DNA from: Candidatus Galloscillospira excrementavium
GTDB taxonomy: Bacteria; Bacillota; Clostridia; Oscillospirales; Oscillospiraceae
Direction of reading: 5' to 3'
Length of the DNA: 8,267 nucleotides
Assembly: GCA_018711785.1 (NCBI GenBank)
Contig: DVHW01000028.1
Location: forward strand, 1 to 8,267
Both the position numbers and the translations under genes were made by a program. The notes under the pieces were generated by a model that was not told the origin of the DNA, did not search any database, and saw only the letters and a program-made list of their open reading frames with translations. Below, piece by piece: positions 1-5,353 of this stretch (the first letter of the stretch is position 1; every line of letters begins with the position of its first letter).

Positions 1-25
1 GATTGGTCGTTTTTGAGAACGAAAA

Positions 26-59
26 AGAGGCGGGATCAGATGCGCCTCTCCTTTCTTTT
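26..59 (+). terminator. terminator-like hairpin at window start
   Basis: AGAGGCG at 26-32 pairs perfectly with CGCCTCT at 43-49 around a 10-base loop. It is preceded by an A run and followed by the pyrimidine-rich tract CCTTTCTTTT (50-59). This resembles an intrinsic terminator of a gene lying before the window, with an interrupted U-tract. It could instead be an attenuator in the leader of the aldehyde dehydrogenase operon. The stem is short, so confidence is moderate. Confidence 0.45.
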
Positions 60-76
60 CAGATTAATTTCAGAAA

Positions 77-95
77 TATATTCCGTATATCGGAA
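77..95 (+). promoter_or_regulatory. candidate -10 box overlapped by a TTCCG-N5-CGGAA operator-like dyad
   Basis: TATATT at 77-82 is one base from the consensus -10 hexamer. No good -35 is visible: the best is TTTTCA at 56-61, with a short 15-base spacer. A perfect inverted repeat, TTCCG (81-85) and CGGAA (91-95) around TATAT, overlaps the end of the -10 and lies just before the ribosome binding site. A dimeric repressor (IclR- or GntR-like, for example) could bind here and block initiation. No regulator gene is in the window, so the binding factor is unknown. Confidence 0.4.
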
Positions 96-96
96 A

Positions 97-104
97 AAGG
101 AGGA
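97..104 (+). promoter_or_regulatory. Shine-Dalgarno site fixing the first gene's start at 112
   Basis: AAGGAGGA ends 7 bases before the ATG at 112. This favours that start over the in-frame ATG at 13, which would add 33 residues with no resemblance to the family and would run through the hairpin and dyad. Confidence 0.85.
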
Positions 105-111
105 AGCGTTC

Positions 112-1008
112 ATGGAACAGAAAAAAGTGAAGGTAGGCATCCTGGGACCGGGCAACATCGGCACAGACCTGATGTACAAGGTGATGCGCAGCCCAGTGCT
201 GGAGATGTCGGTCATGATGGGCGTGGTGGATTCGGAGGGTATTGCCCGGGCAAAGAATCTGGGCTTCGCCACCTCGCTGGACGGGGTCCACTACCTGGAG
301 GAGCACCCCGACATGGCGGACATCGTCTTTGACGCCACTACCGCCCGGGCCCACATCGAGACCGCCGCTCCGGTGCTGGATAAGCTGGGCAAGATCGCCA
401 TTGACCTGACCCCCGCCGCGGTGGGCGAGATGGTCACCCCCATGGTCAACATGCAGGACTGCATCGACAAGAAGCTGCGCAACGTCAACCTGATCACCTG
501 CGGCGGCCAGGCCACTACTCCCATCGTGTGGGCCATCCACAATGCCATGGGCATCCACTACGCCGAGGTGGTCACCGCCGTGGCCAGCCAGAGCGCCGGC
601 ATCGGCACCCGCCGGAACATCGACGAGTACACCCGCACCACGGCCAAGGCCCTGCGGGACATCGGCGGCGCGGAGACCTCCAAGGTTCTCACCGTGTTCA
701 CCCCGGCGCTGCCCGAGCCGCCCATGCGCAATACCATCTACTGCATCCCCAAGGACCCGGACCATGTGGACCTGGAGGCCGTCCGCAAGGAGGTCTACGA
801 CATGGTCGCCAAGATCAAGACCTACGTGCCCGGCTACGAGCTGGCTCTCCGTCCGGTCTACGACGCGGGCATCCTCACCACCACGGTGACCATCCAGGGC
901 CAGGGGGACTTCCTCCCGCCCTACGCCGGCAACCTGGACATGGAGACCTCCTCCGCCGTCAAGGTCGGCGAGCTTTACGCCGAAGCTATCCTGAAAGGAG
1001 CGTTCTGA
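112..1008 (+). CDS. mhpF: acetaldehyde dehydrogenase (acylating), DmpF/MhpF family
   Basis: A 298-residue protein that should oxidise a short aldehyde to its acyl-CoA with NAD+ and CoA (acetaldehyde to acetyl-CoA in the known family). Seen: the N-terminal Rossmann motif GPGNIGTDL (residues 12-20), the catalytic cysteine in TCGGQATTP (Cys130), the family block SQSAGIGTRRNIDEYT (159-174), and the C-terminal FLPPYAGNLD block (267-276). Length is near the family norm of about 300-315. Family members form a complex with the DmpG aldolase and receive the aldehyde through a channel. The aldolase gene follows after one base, which fits. The ribosome binding site for that gene (GAAAGGAG) lies inside the end of this one, so the two are probably translationally coupled. 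The symbol denotes the family. The aldehyde used here may not be acetaldehyde, because no aromatic-degradation genes are nearby. Confidence 0.9.
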   Translation: MEQKKVKVGILGPGNIGTDLMYKVMRSPVLEMSVMMGVVDSEGIARAKNLGFATSLDGVHYLEEHPDMADIVFDATTARAHIETAAPVLDKLGKIAIDLTPAAVGEMVTPMVNMQDCIDKKLRNVNLITCGGQATTPIVWAIHNAMGIHYAEVVTAVASQSAGIGTRRNIDEYTRTTAKALRDIGGAETSKVLTVFTPALPEPPMRNTIYCIPKDPDHVDLEAVRKEVYDMVAKIKTYVPGYELALRPVYDAGILTTTVTIQGQGDFLPPYAGNLDMETSSAVKVGELYAEAILKGAF

Positions 1009-1009
1009 G

Positions 1010-2044
1010 ATGAGTGAGATGAAATCGTCCATCCGTTTGATCGACACGACCCTGCGTGACGGCAGCCACGCGGTCTCCCACCAGTACACCGCCCAGAATA
1101 TTACAGACGTCTGCGCGGGCCTGGAGAAGGGCGGCGTCTACGCCGCCGAGGTGGGCCACGGCGCCGGCATCGGCGGGTCCATCCTGGAGTACGGCTTTGC
1201 CAAGGAGACCGACAAGACCATGCTCTCCTCCGCCCGCAAGGTCCTGAAGAACACCAAGCTGGCCACCCTCCTGGTCCCCGGCCTGGGCACCATGGACGAC
1301 CTGCGCATGGCCGTGGATGAGGGCCTGGACATCGTCCGTGTGGCCCTCCACTGCACTGAGGTAACCGCCGGTGAGCAGCATATCATGCTGGGCAAGAAAC
1401 TGGGACTGGAGACCATCTGCTTCTTTATGATGTGCCACATGACCACCCCCGAGATCCTGGCTCAGCAGGCGAAGATGGCCCGGGAGTACGGCGCCGACGT
1501 CATCTACCTGGCCGACTCCGCCGGCGCCATGACCCCCCAGCAGATGCGGGACCGGGTCCAGGCGGTGGAGGCCGTGGTGGACTGCCCCATCGGCGTACAT
1601 ACCCACAACAACCTGGGCCTGGGCGTGGGCAACGCCATCACCGCCGTGGAGTGCGGCGTCAGCTATCTGGACGGCACCCTGGAGGGCCAGGGCGCGGGCT
1701 GCGGCAACGGCAACATCCAGGCCATCACCGCCGTGCTGGACAAGATGGGCATTCAGACCGGCGCCGACCTGTACGCCCTGATGGACGTGGCCGAGCAGTA
1801 TGTCCGGCCCCTCATCAAGCACTCTCTGGAGATCACCAACGAGTCGGTGACCCTCGGCTACAACGGGATCTACTCCAGCTTCTACCTCCACACCAAAGAG
1901 GCCTCTGAGCGCTACGGCATCCCCGCCCGGGAGATCTTCTCCGAGCTGGGCAAGCGGAAGGTCATCGGCGGGCAGGAGGATCAGATCATCGACATCTGCT
2001 ACCAGATCATGGACGCGAAGAAGGCCGCTGAGGCCAAAAAATAA
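1010..2044 (+). CDS. mhpE: 4-hydroxy-2-oxovalerate aldolase family (DmpG/MhpE), class II pyruvate aldolase
   Basis: A 344-residue aldolase expected to split a 4-hydroxy-2-oxoacid into pyruvate and an aldehyde, using a divalent metal. Seen: DTTLRDGSHAVSHQ (residues 12-25) with Arg16, metal ligand Asp17 and His20. These match the catalytic Arg, Asp and His of the well-studied homologue BphI. HTHNNLGLGVGNA (197-209) supplies the two metal-binding histidines, His197 and His199. GTLEGQGAGCGNGN (222-235) follows, and Tyr288 in GIYSSF matches the active-site tyrosine. The C-terminal part (about 275-335) is the DmpG communication domain that docks to the dehydrogenase. The metal motif usually reads DGMHAVRHQ or DGNHAIRHQ; here Ser replaces the Arg (Ser23) near the active site. 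In meta-cleavage pathways the substrate comes from a hydratase, and none is seen here. The adjacent dehydratase may supply it instead. Confidence 0.9.
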   Translation: MSEMKSSIRLIDTTLRDGSHAVSHQYTAQNITDVCAGLEKGGVYAAEVGHGAGIGGSILEYGFAKETDKTMLSSARKVLKNTKLATLLVPGLGTMDDLRMAVDEGLDIVRVALHCTEVTAGEQHIMLGKKLGLETICFFMMCHMTTPEILAQQAKMAREYGADVIYLADSAGAMTPQQMRDRVQAVEAVVDCPIGVHTHNNLGLGVGNAITAVECGVSYLDGTLEGQGAGCGNGNIQAITAVLDKMGIQTGADLYALMDVAEQYVRPLIKHSLEITNESVTLGYNGIYSSFYLHTKEASERYGIPAREIFSELGKRKVIGGQEDQIIDICYQIMDAKKAAEAKK

Positions 2045-2068
2045 ATCGAAACAGGAGGAGAGAAAGCT

Positions 2069-3727
2069 ATGCGCAGTTCCCAGGTCAAAGACGGCGTGAC
2101 ACGCGCCACCCAACGGTCTCTGTTGAAGGCCACGGGCCTTTCCAATGAGGATCTGAAAAAGCCCCTCATTGGCGTGGTCAATTCCTTCAACGAGGTCAAC
2201 CCCGGCCATGTCCACCTCCGCGAGATCGCCGAGGAGGTCAAGCTGGGCATCGCCTCCAAGGGGGGCATCGGTCTGGAGTTCCCGGTCATCGCCCTTTGCG
2301 ACGGCATCGCCATGGGCCACTCCGGCATGCGCTATCCCCTGGCCAGCCGCGAGATCATTGCCGACTCCATCGAGGCCATGACCGAGGGCCACCAGCTGGA
2401 CGCCCTTGTCCTGATCACCAACTGCGACAAGATCACTCCGGGTATGCTCATTGCCGCCGCCCGACTCAATATCCCCAGCATCCTCATCGCGGGCGGCCCC
2501 ATGTACGCCGGCAAATTCCGCGACACCCGCACCGACGGCTCCCGGCTCTATGAGGCCGCTGGCCAGGTCTCGGTTGGCGCCATCACCCTGGAGGATCTGG
2601 ACGAGATGGAGGACCAGGCGTCCCCCGGCTGCGGCGCCTGCGGCCTGCTGGGCACTGCCAACTCCATGAACTGCATGGCCGAGGCCCTGGGTATGGCACT
2701 GCCCTGGAACTCCACCATCCCCGCCTACCTGGCCAAGCGTAAGACACTGGCCCGCCGCGCCGGCGAGACCATCATGGATCTGTTCGAGCGGGATGTGAAG
2801 CCCCGCGACATCATGACCCGCCAGGCCTTCCTGAACGCCGTTGCGGTGGATATGGCCATCGGCGGCTCCTCCAATACCATTCTCCACCTGCTGGCCATCG
2901 CCAAGGCGGCCAAGGTGGACCTGACTCTGGAGGACTTCGACGAGCTGTCCAAGAAGTCCAAGAAGCTCATCCAGATGCGCCCCGGCGGAGATATGTACAT
3001 GGAGGATATGTACCGGGCCGGCGGACTGCAGGTCATCATCAAGGAGACCGCCAAGCTGGACTTCGTGGACCTGAACGTGCCCACCTGCACCGGCAAGACC
3101 CAGTGGGAGAACGTGAAGGACAGTGTAAACAAGGACCCGAACGTGATCCACAGCATGGAGAACGCCTTCTACAACGAGGGGGGCCTGGCCATTCTCCACG
3201 GCAACATCTGCAAAGAGGGCGCCGTGGTCAAGCAGGCCGCTGTTTCCCCTGAGATGCTGACCCACTCCGGTCCCTGCAAGTGCTTTGACCTGGAGGAGGA
3301 CGCGGTGGATGCCATCCTCACCGGCAAGATCAAGCCCGGTGATGTGGTGATCGTCCGCTACGAGGGCCCCAAGGGCGGCCCCGGTATGCGGGAGATGCTC
3401 ACCCCCACCGCCGCCATCTGCGGCGCGGGCCTGGACAAGACGGTGGCCCTCATCACCGACGGCCGCTTCTCCGGCGCCACCCGCGGCGCGGCCATCGGCC
3501 ATGTCTCTCCTGAGGCGGCCGAGGGCGGCGAGATCGCCCTGCTCCAGGACGGCGACATCATCGAGATCGACATCCCCAACCGCACCCTCAACGTCAAGCT
3601 CAGCGACGAGGAGCTGGCCAGGCGCAAGGCCGCCTGGAAGGCCCCCGAGCCCAAGGTGACCGACGGCTACCTGGTCCGCTACTCCAAGCTCGTCCGCTCC
3701 GCCAGCTACGGCGCGGTGGTCGAATAA
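2069..3727 (+). CDS. IlvD/Edd-family dehydratase (dihydroxy-acid or aldonate dehydratase)
   Basis: A 552-residue iron-sulfur dehydratase that removes water from 2,3-dihydroxy acids to give 2-oxo-3-deoxy acids. Seen: [18 protein letters not shown] (33-50), [13 protein letters not shown] (77-89), [10 protein letters not shown] (117-126, cluster Cys119), [18 protein letters not shown] (185-202, cluster Cys188), [10 protein letters not shown] (265-274), and [21 protein letters not shown] (463-483). AGGAGGAG at 2053-2060 precedes the start. By sequence it is close to genuine IlvD (valine/isoleucine synthesis), so a biosynthetic enzyme is possible. However, no other branched-chain gene is present, and the neighbours are an aldolase and a GntP permease. 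A catabolic sugar-acid role is therefore inferred. The position that carries a third cysteine in [2Fe-2S]-type members is Gly46 (NPGH), as in the E. coli-type [4Fe-4S] enzyme. This suits a strict anaerobe. No symbol is assigned because the substrate is unresolved. Confidence 0.85.
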   Translation: MRSSQVKDGVTRATQRSLLKATGLSNEDLKKPLIGVVNSFNEVNPGHVHLREIAEEVKLGIASKGGIGLEFPVIALCDGIAMGHSGMRYPLASREIIADSIEAMTEGHQLDALVLITNCDKITPGMLIAAARLNIPSILIAGGPMYAGKFRDTRTDGSRLYEAAGQVSVGAITLEDLDEMEDQASPGCGACGLLGTANSMNCMAEALGMALPWNSTIPAYLAKRKTLARRAGETIMDLFERDVKPRDIMTRQAFLNAVAVDMAIGGSSNTILHLLAIAKAAKVDLTLEDFDELSKKSKKLIQMRPGGDMYMEDMYRAGGLQVIIKETAKLDFVDLNVPTCTGKTQWENVKDSVNKDPNVIHSMENAFYNEGGLAILHGNICKEGAVVKQAAVSPEMLTHSGPCKCFDLEEDAVDAILTGKIKPGDVVIVRYEGPKGGPGMREMLTPTAAICGAGLDKTVALITDGRFSGATRGAAIGHVSPEAAEGGEIALLQDGDIIEIDIPNRTLNVKLSDEELARRKAAWKAPEPKVTDGYLVRYSKLVRSASYGAVVE

Positions 3728-3736
3728 TCCGCCCCC

Positions 3737-3777
3737 GGCGGGACGGGCCTCCCAACCGATCCCGGACCCGTCCCGCC
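3737..3777 (+). terminator. 11-bp GC-rich inverted repeat after the dehydratase gene, no U-tract
   Basis: GGCGGGACGGG at 3737-3747 is the exact reverse complement of CCCGTCCCGCC at 3767-3777, with a 19-base loop. The stem is strong, but what follows is TCCCCCTC rather than a T run. It is therefore not a classical intrinsic terminator. It may act as a pause site, a weak terminator, or a 3'-end stabiliser that lets the enzyme mRNA outlast the permease part. Confidence 0.45.
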
Positions 3778-3786
3778 TCCCCCTCA

Positions 3787-3805
3787 AGCGCTGTTTCCCG
3801 GCGCT
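3787..3805 (+). repeat. small stem-loop AGCGC...GCGCT
   Basis: AGCGC (3787-3791) pairs with GCGCT (3801-3805) around a 9-base loop, immediately downstream of the 11-bp dyad. It is too short to interpret alone. Confidence 0.3.
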
Positions 3806-3853
3806 AAGGCGGCACACCCAGCGTTTCAGAGAAAGAGAAAGACCTGTGTGAAC

Positions 3854-3872
3854 CAGAGGCTTCGTGCTTCTG
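3854..3872 (+). promoter_or_regulatory. stem-loop in the permease mRNA leader
   Basis: CAGAGGC (3854-3860) pairs with GCTTCTG (3866-3872), with one G-U wobble and a five-base TTCGT loop. It ends 8 bases before the permease Shine-Dalgarno sequence. It could protect the 5' end or influence ribosome loading. A chance origin is possible. Confidence 0.35.
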
Positions 3873-3880
3873 AAATATGA

Positions 3881-3887
3881 GAGGAGG
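3881..3887 (+). promoter_or_regulatory. Shine-Dalgarno site fixing the permease start at 3895
   Basis: GAGGAGG lies 7 bases before the ATG at 3895. The in-frame ATG at 3877 overlaps this site and has no site of its own, so the shorter protein is preferred. Confidence 0.85.
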
Positions 3888-3894
3888 AAATTCA

Positions 3895-5283
3895 ATGGGA
3901 GACCCTATTATCCTGCTTTGGTTGGTCATCGCAATCGTTGTTGCACTGGTCCTGATCATCAGATTCAAGATGAATGCGGCCATCGCCATGTTCATCGGCG
4001 CCCTGGTGCTCGGCATTGCCAGCGGACTGGGCATGGCGACCACCGTCTCCACCATCAGCTCCGGATTCGGCAGCACGATGACAAGCCTGGGATTGTCTGT
4101 GGGCTTCGGCGTCATGCTGGGCCAACTGGTGGCCGACGTCGGCGCGGTCCAGACCATCGCCAACGGCCTGCTGAAGGTGTTTGGTGAGAAAAAGGCCGAC
4201 TACGCCATGGGCAGCACCGGCTTCATCGTCTCCATCCCTGTGTTCTATGACGTGGGTTATGTTATCCTGATGCCTCTGGCCAAAGCGCTGGCTAAAGACA
4301 GCACCCAGAAGATCCTGCCCCACTTCATCGGCGGCCTGGTGGCCGGCCTGGGCATCGCGCACACCTTCATTCCCCCCACGCCCGGCCCCATGACCGGCGG
4401 TGAGCTGATGGGTGTGCCTATCGGCGTGACCATCGCGGTCGGCATCGCCATCGGCCTGCCCACCTTCCTGATCTCCATGTTCATTTACAACAAGTTTTTC
4501 CTGGGGCGCAAGGGCTTCTGGAACCCCGAGACCGACGAGGAGCATGACCCCGCCCTGGAGGCTGAGGCGGCCGCCCGGGCCAAGGAGCTCACCCGGGATG
4601 AGAGCAAGCTGCCCGGCATGTTCGCCTCTGTTCTCCCCATTGCCCTGCCCATCGTGCTCATCCTGATCACCACCGTGTGGGATGCCATTGTGGGCGACGA
4701 CGTGAACGGCAACCCCCTCACCCCTGACTTCATCCGCATGATCGGCACCAAGGAGTTCGCCATGATGGCCGGCACGATCGCCGCTATGGTGGTCTGCCTG
4801 ATGAAGCACCGCATGACCCTTAAGCAGGTGGAGAAGAGCGTCAATGTGGCGGTCGGCGCGGCCGGCACCGTGCTCCTCATCACCGGCATGGGCGGCGGCT
4901 TGGGCGCCGTCATCACCGCTGTGGGCGTGGGCGACATTCTCAAGGGCATTCTGGAGACCGTCAACATGCCTGTCATCCTCTTCGTGTGGCTCATTGCGGC
5001 CCTGCTGAAGATCGCCCAGGGCTCCGGCACTGTGGCGATGGTCACTGGATTGACTATTGTGGCCTCCATGGGCGACCTGGGAGTCAGCCCGGTCCTGATC
5101 GCTATGGCTGGTTTCTCCGGCAGCCTGTGCGGCGCCCATGTGAATGACTCTGCATTCTGGGTCACCACCAAGATCTCAGGCCTGACCACGGTCGGCGGCT
5201 TCAAGACCTATACTTTGGTCTGCTTTATCCAGTCCATCATCAGCCTGATTATTATCTCGGTGGCAAGCCTGTTCTTCCATTAA
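3895..5283 (+). CDS. GntP-family permease (gluconate/sugar-acid:H+ symporter type)
   Basis: A 462-residue polytopic inner-membrane transporter. Seen: hydrophobic segments from residue 4 onward (about 4-23, 28-46, 64-80, 106-132, 142-160, 172-198, 242-262, 287-304, 316-345, 357-375, 380-410, 438-461). GntP hallmarks include FYDVGYVILMPLA (117-129), AHTFIPPTPGP (155-165), QGSGTVAMVT (375-384) and HVNDSAFW (415-422). A charged acidic cytoplasmic-type loop lies at about 206-238. Length matches the family norm of about 440-470. GntP members carry gluconate, other aldonates, related hydroxy acids or D-serine, and the substrate cannot be read from sequence. Placement after a dehydratase, aldolase and dehydrogenase suggests that it imports their starting substrate. 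The gene ends at a strong terminator. Confidence 0.9.
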   Translation: MGDPIILLWLVIAIVVALVLIIRFKMNAAIAMFIGALVLGIASGLGMATTVSTISSGFGSTMTSLGLSVGFGVMLGQLVADVGAVQTIANGLLKVFGEKKADYAMGSTGFIVSIPVFYDVGYVILMPLAKALAKDSTQKILPHFIGGLVAGLGIAHTFIPPTPGPMTGGELMGVPIGVTIAVGIAIGLPTFLISMFIYNKFFLGRKGFWNPETDEEHDPALEAEAAARAKELTRDESKLPGMFASVLPIALPIVLILITTVWDAIVGDDVNGNPLTPDFIRMIGTKEFAMMAGTIAAMVVCLMKHRMTLKQVEKSVNVAVGAAGTVLLITGMGGGLGAVITAVGVGDILKGILETVNMPVILFVWLIAALLKIAQGSGTVAMVTGLTIVASMGDLGVSPVLIAMAGFSGSLCGAHVNDSAFWVTTKISGLTTVGGFKTYTLVCFIQSIISLIIISVASLFFH

Positions 5284-5296
5284 AAATCGGTTACAC

Positions 5297-5338
5297 AGCG
5301 GAAGCAGCGCGGGATTCCGCGCTGCTTCCGCTCCTTTT
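5297..5338 (+). terminator. strong intrinsic terminator after the permease gene
   Basis: A perfect 16-bp stem (5297-5312 with 5317-5332) closes a four-base GATT loop and is followed by CCTTTT. It starts 13 bases after the permease stop codon. The U-tract is short (four T), so some readthrough into the flavoprotein gene, which begins only 15 bases further on, is plausible. Confidence 0.85.
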
Positions 5339-5347
5339 CAAAGGAGG
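5331..5347 (+). promoter_or_regulatory. Shine-Dalgarno site that can pair with the terminator tail
   Basis: The flavoprotein's ribosome binding site AAGGAGG (5341-5347) is almost wholly complementary to CTCCTTT (5331-5337), which is the terminator's last two stem bases plus its T-tract. At least six base pairs (5331-5336 with 5341-5346) around a TTCA loop can form. Transcripts reading through could therefore hide this site, while transcripts starting within or after the T-tract would not. Confidence 0.5.
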
Positions 5348-5353
5348 AATTTT

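Larger units (their letters stand above)
3728..3894. other. 167-base intergenic region with three inverted repeats
   Basis: No coding potential is evident. It contains an 11-bp perfect dyad (3737-3777), a 5-bp hairpin (3787-3805), a purine-rich stretch (3828-3840) and a stem-loop just before the permease ribosome binding site (3854-3872). I see no convincing -35/-10 pair. The region could separate the enzyme genes from the permease by partial termination or mRNA processing, or it could carry a weak promoter. Confidence 0.6.

Noticed and set aside
1..25. T-run at 10-14 as the tail of a terminator lying before the window
   Set aside because: The stem would lie outside the window, so nothing in the visible sequence supports it.
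13..111. N-terminal extension of the aldehyde dehydrogenase from an ATG at 13
   Set aside because: There is no ribosome binding site and no family similarity, and the stretch contains the hairpin, the -10-like box and the dyad. The ATG at 112 has an ideal Shine-Dalgarno sequence.
112..2044. Assignment to aromatic meta-cleavage (catechol or phenylpropionate) degradation
   Set aside because: Only the last two steps' families are present. No hydratase, ring-cleavage dioxygenase or semialdehyde enzyme is in the window, and the apparent host is an anaerobe.
2069..3727. Assignment to a branched-chain amino acid biosynthesis operon
   Set aside because: No acetolactate synthase, ketol-acid reductoisomerase, isopropylmalate gene or leucine-type leader/T-box is visible. 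The neighbours are a permease, an aldolase and an acylating dehydrogenase. The possibility is kept as an alternative for the enzyme itself.
986..3895. A 969-codon open frame on the minus strand opposite the aldolase and dehydratase genes
   Set aside because: It is an antisense shadow of G+C-rich coding sequence. Its translation is low-complexity (rich in Gly, His, Val, Leu, Asp), has no recognisable domain, and mirrors the codon structure of the two well-supported plus-strand genes.
5210..5290. A promoter for the flavoprotein unit inside the end of the permease gene (for example TATTAT at 5250-5255)
   Set aside because: No acceptable -35 hexamer lies at 16-18 bases, and AT-rich codons in a membrane segment explain the match. 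Any RNA started there would still meet the terminator.
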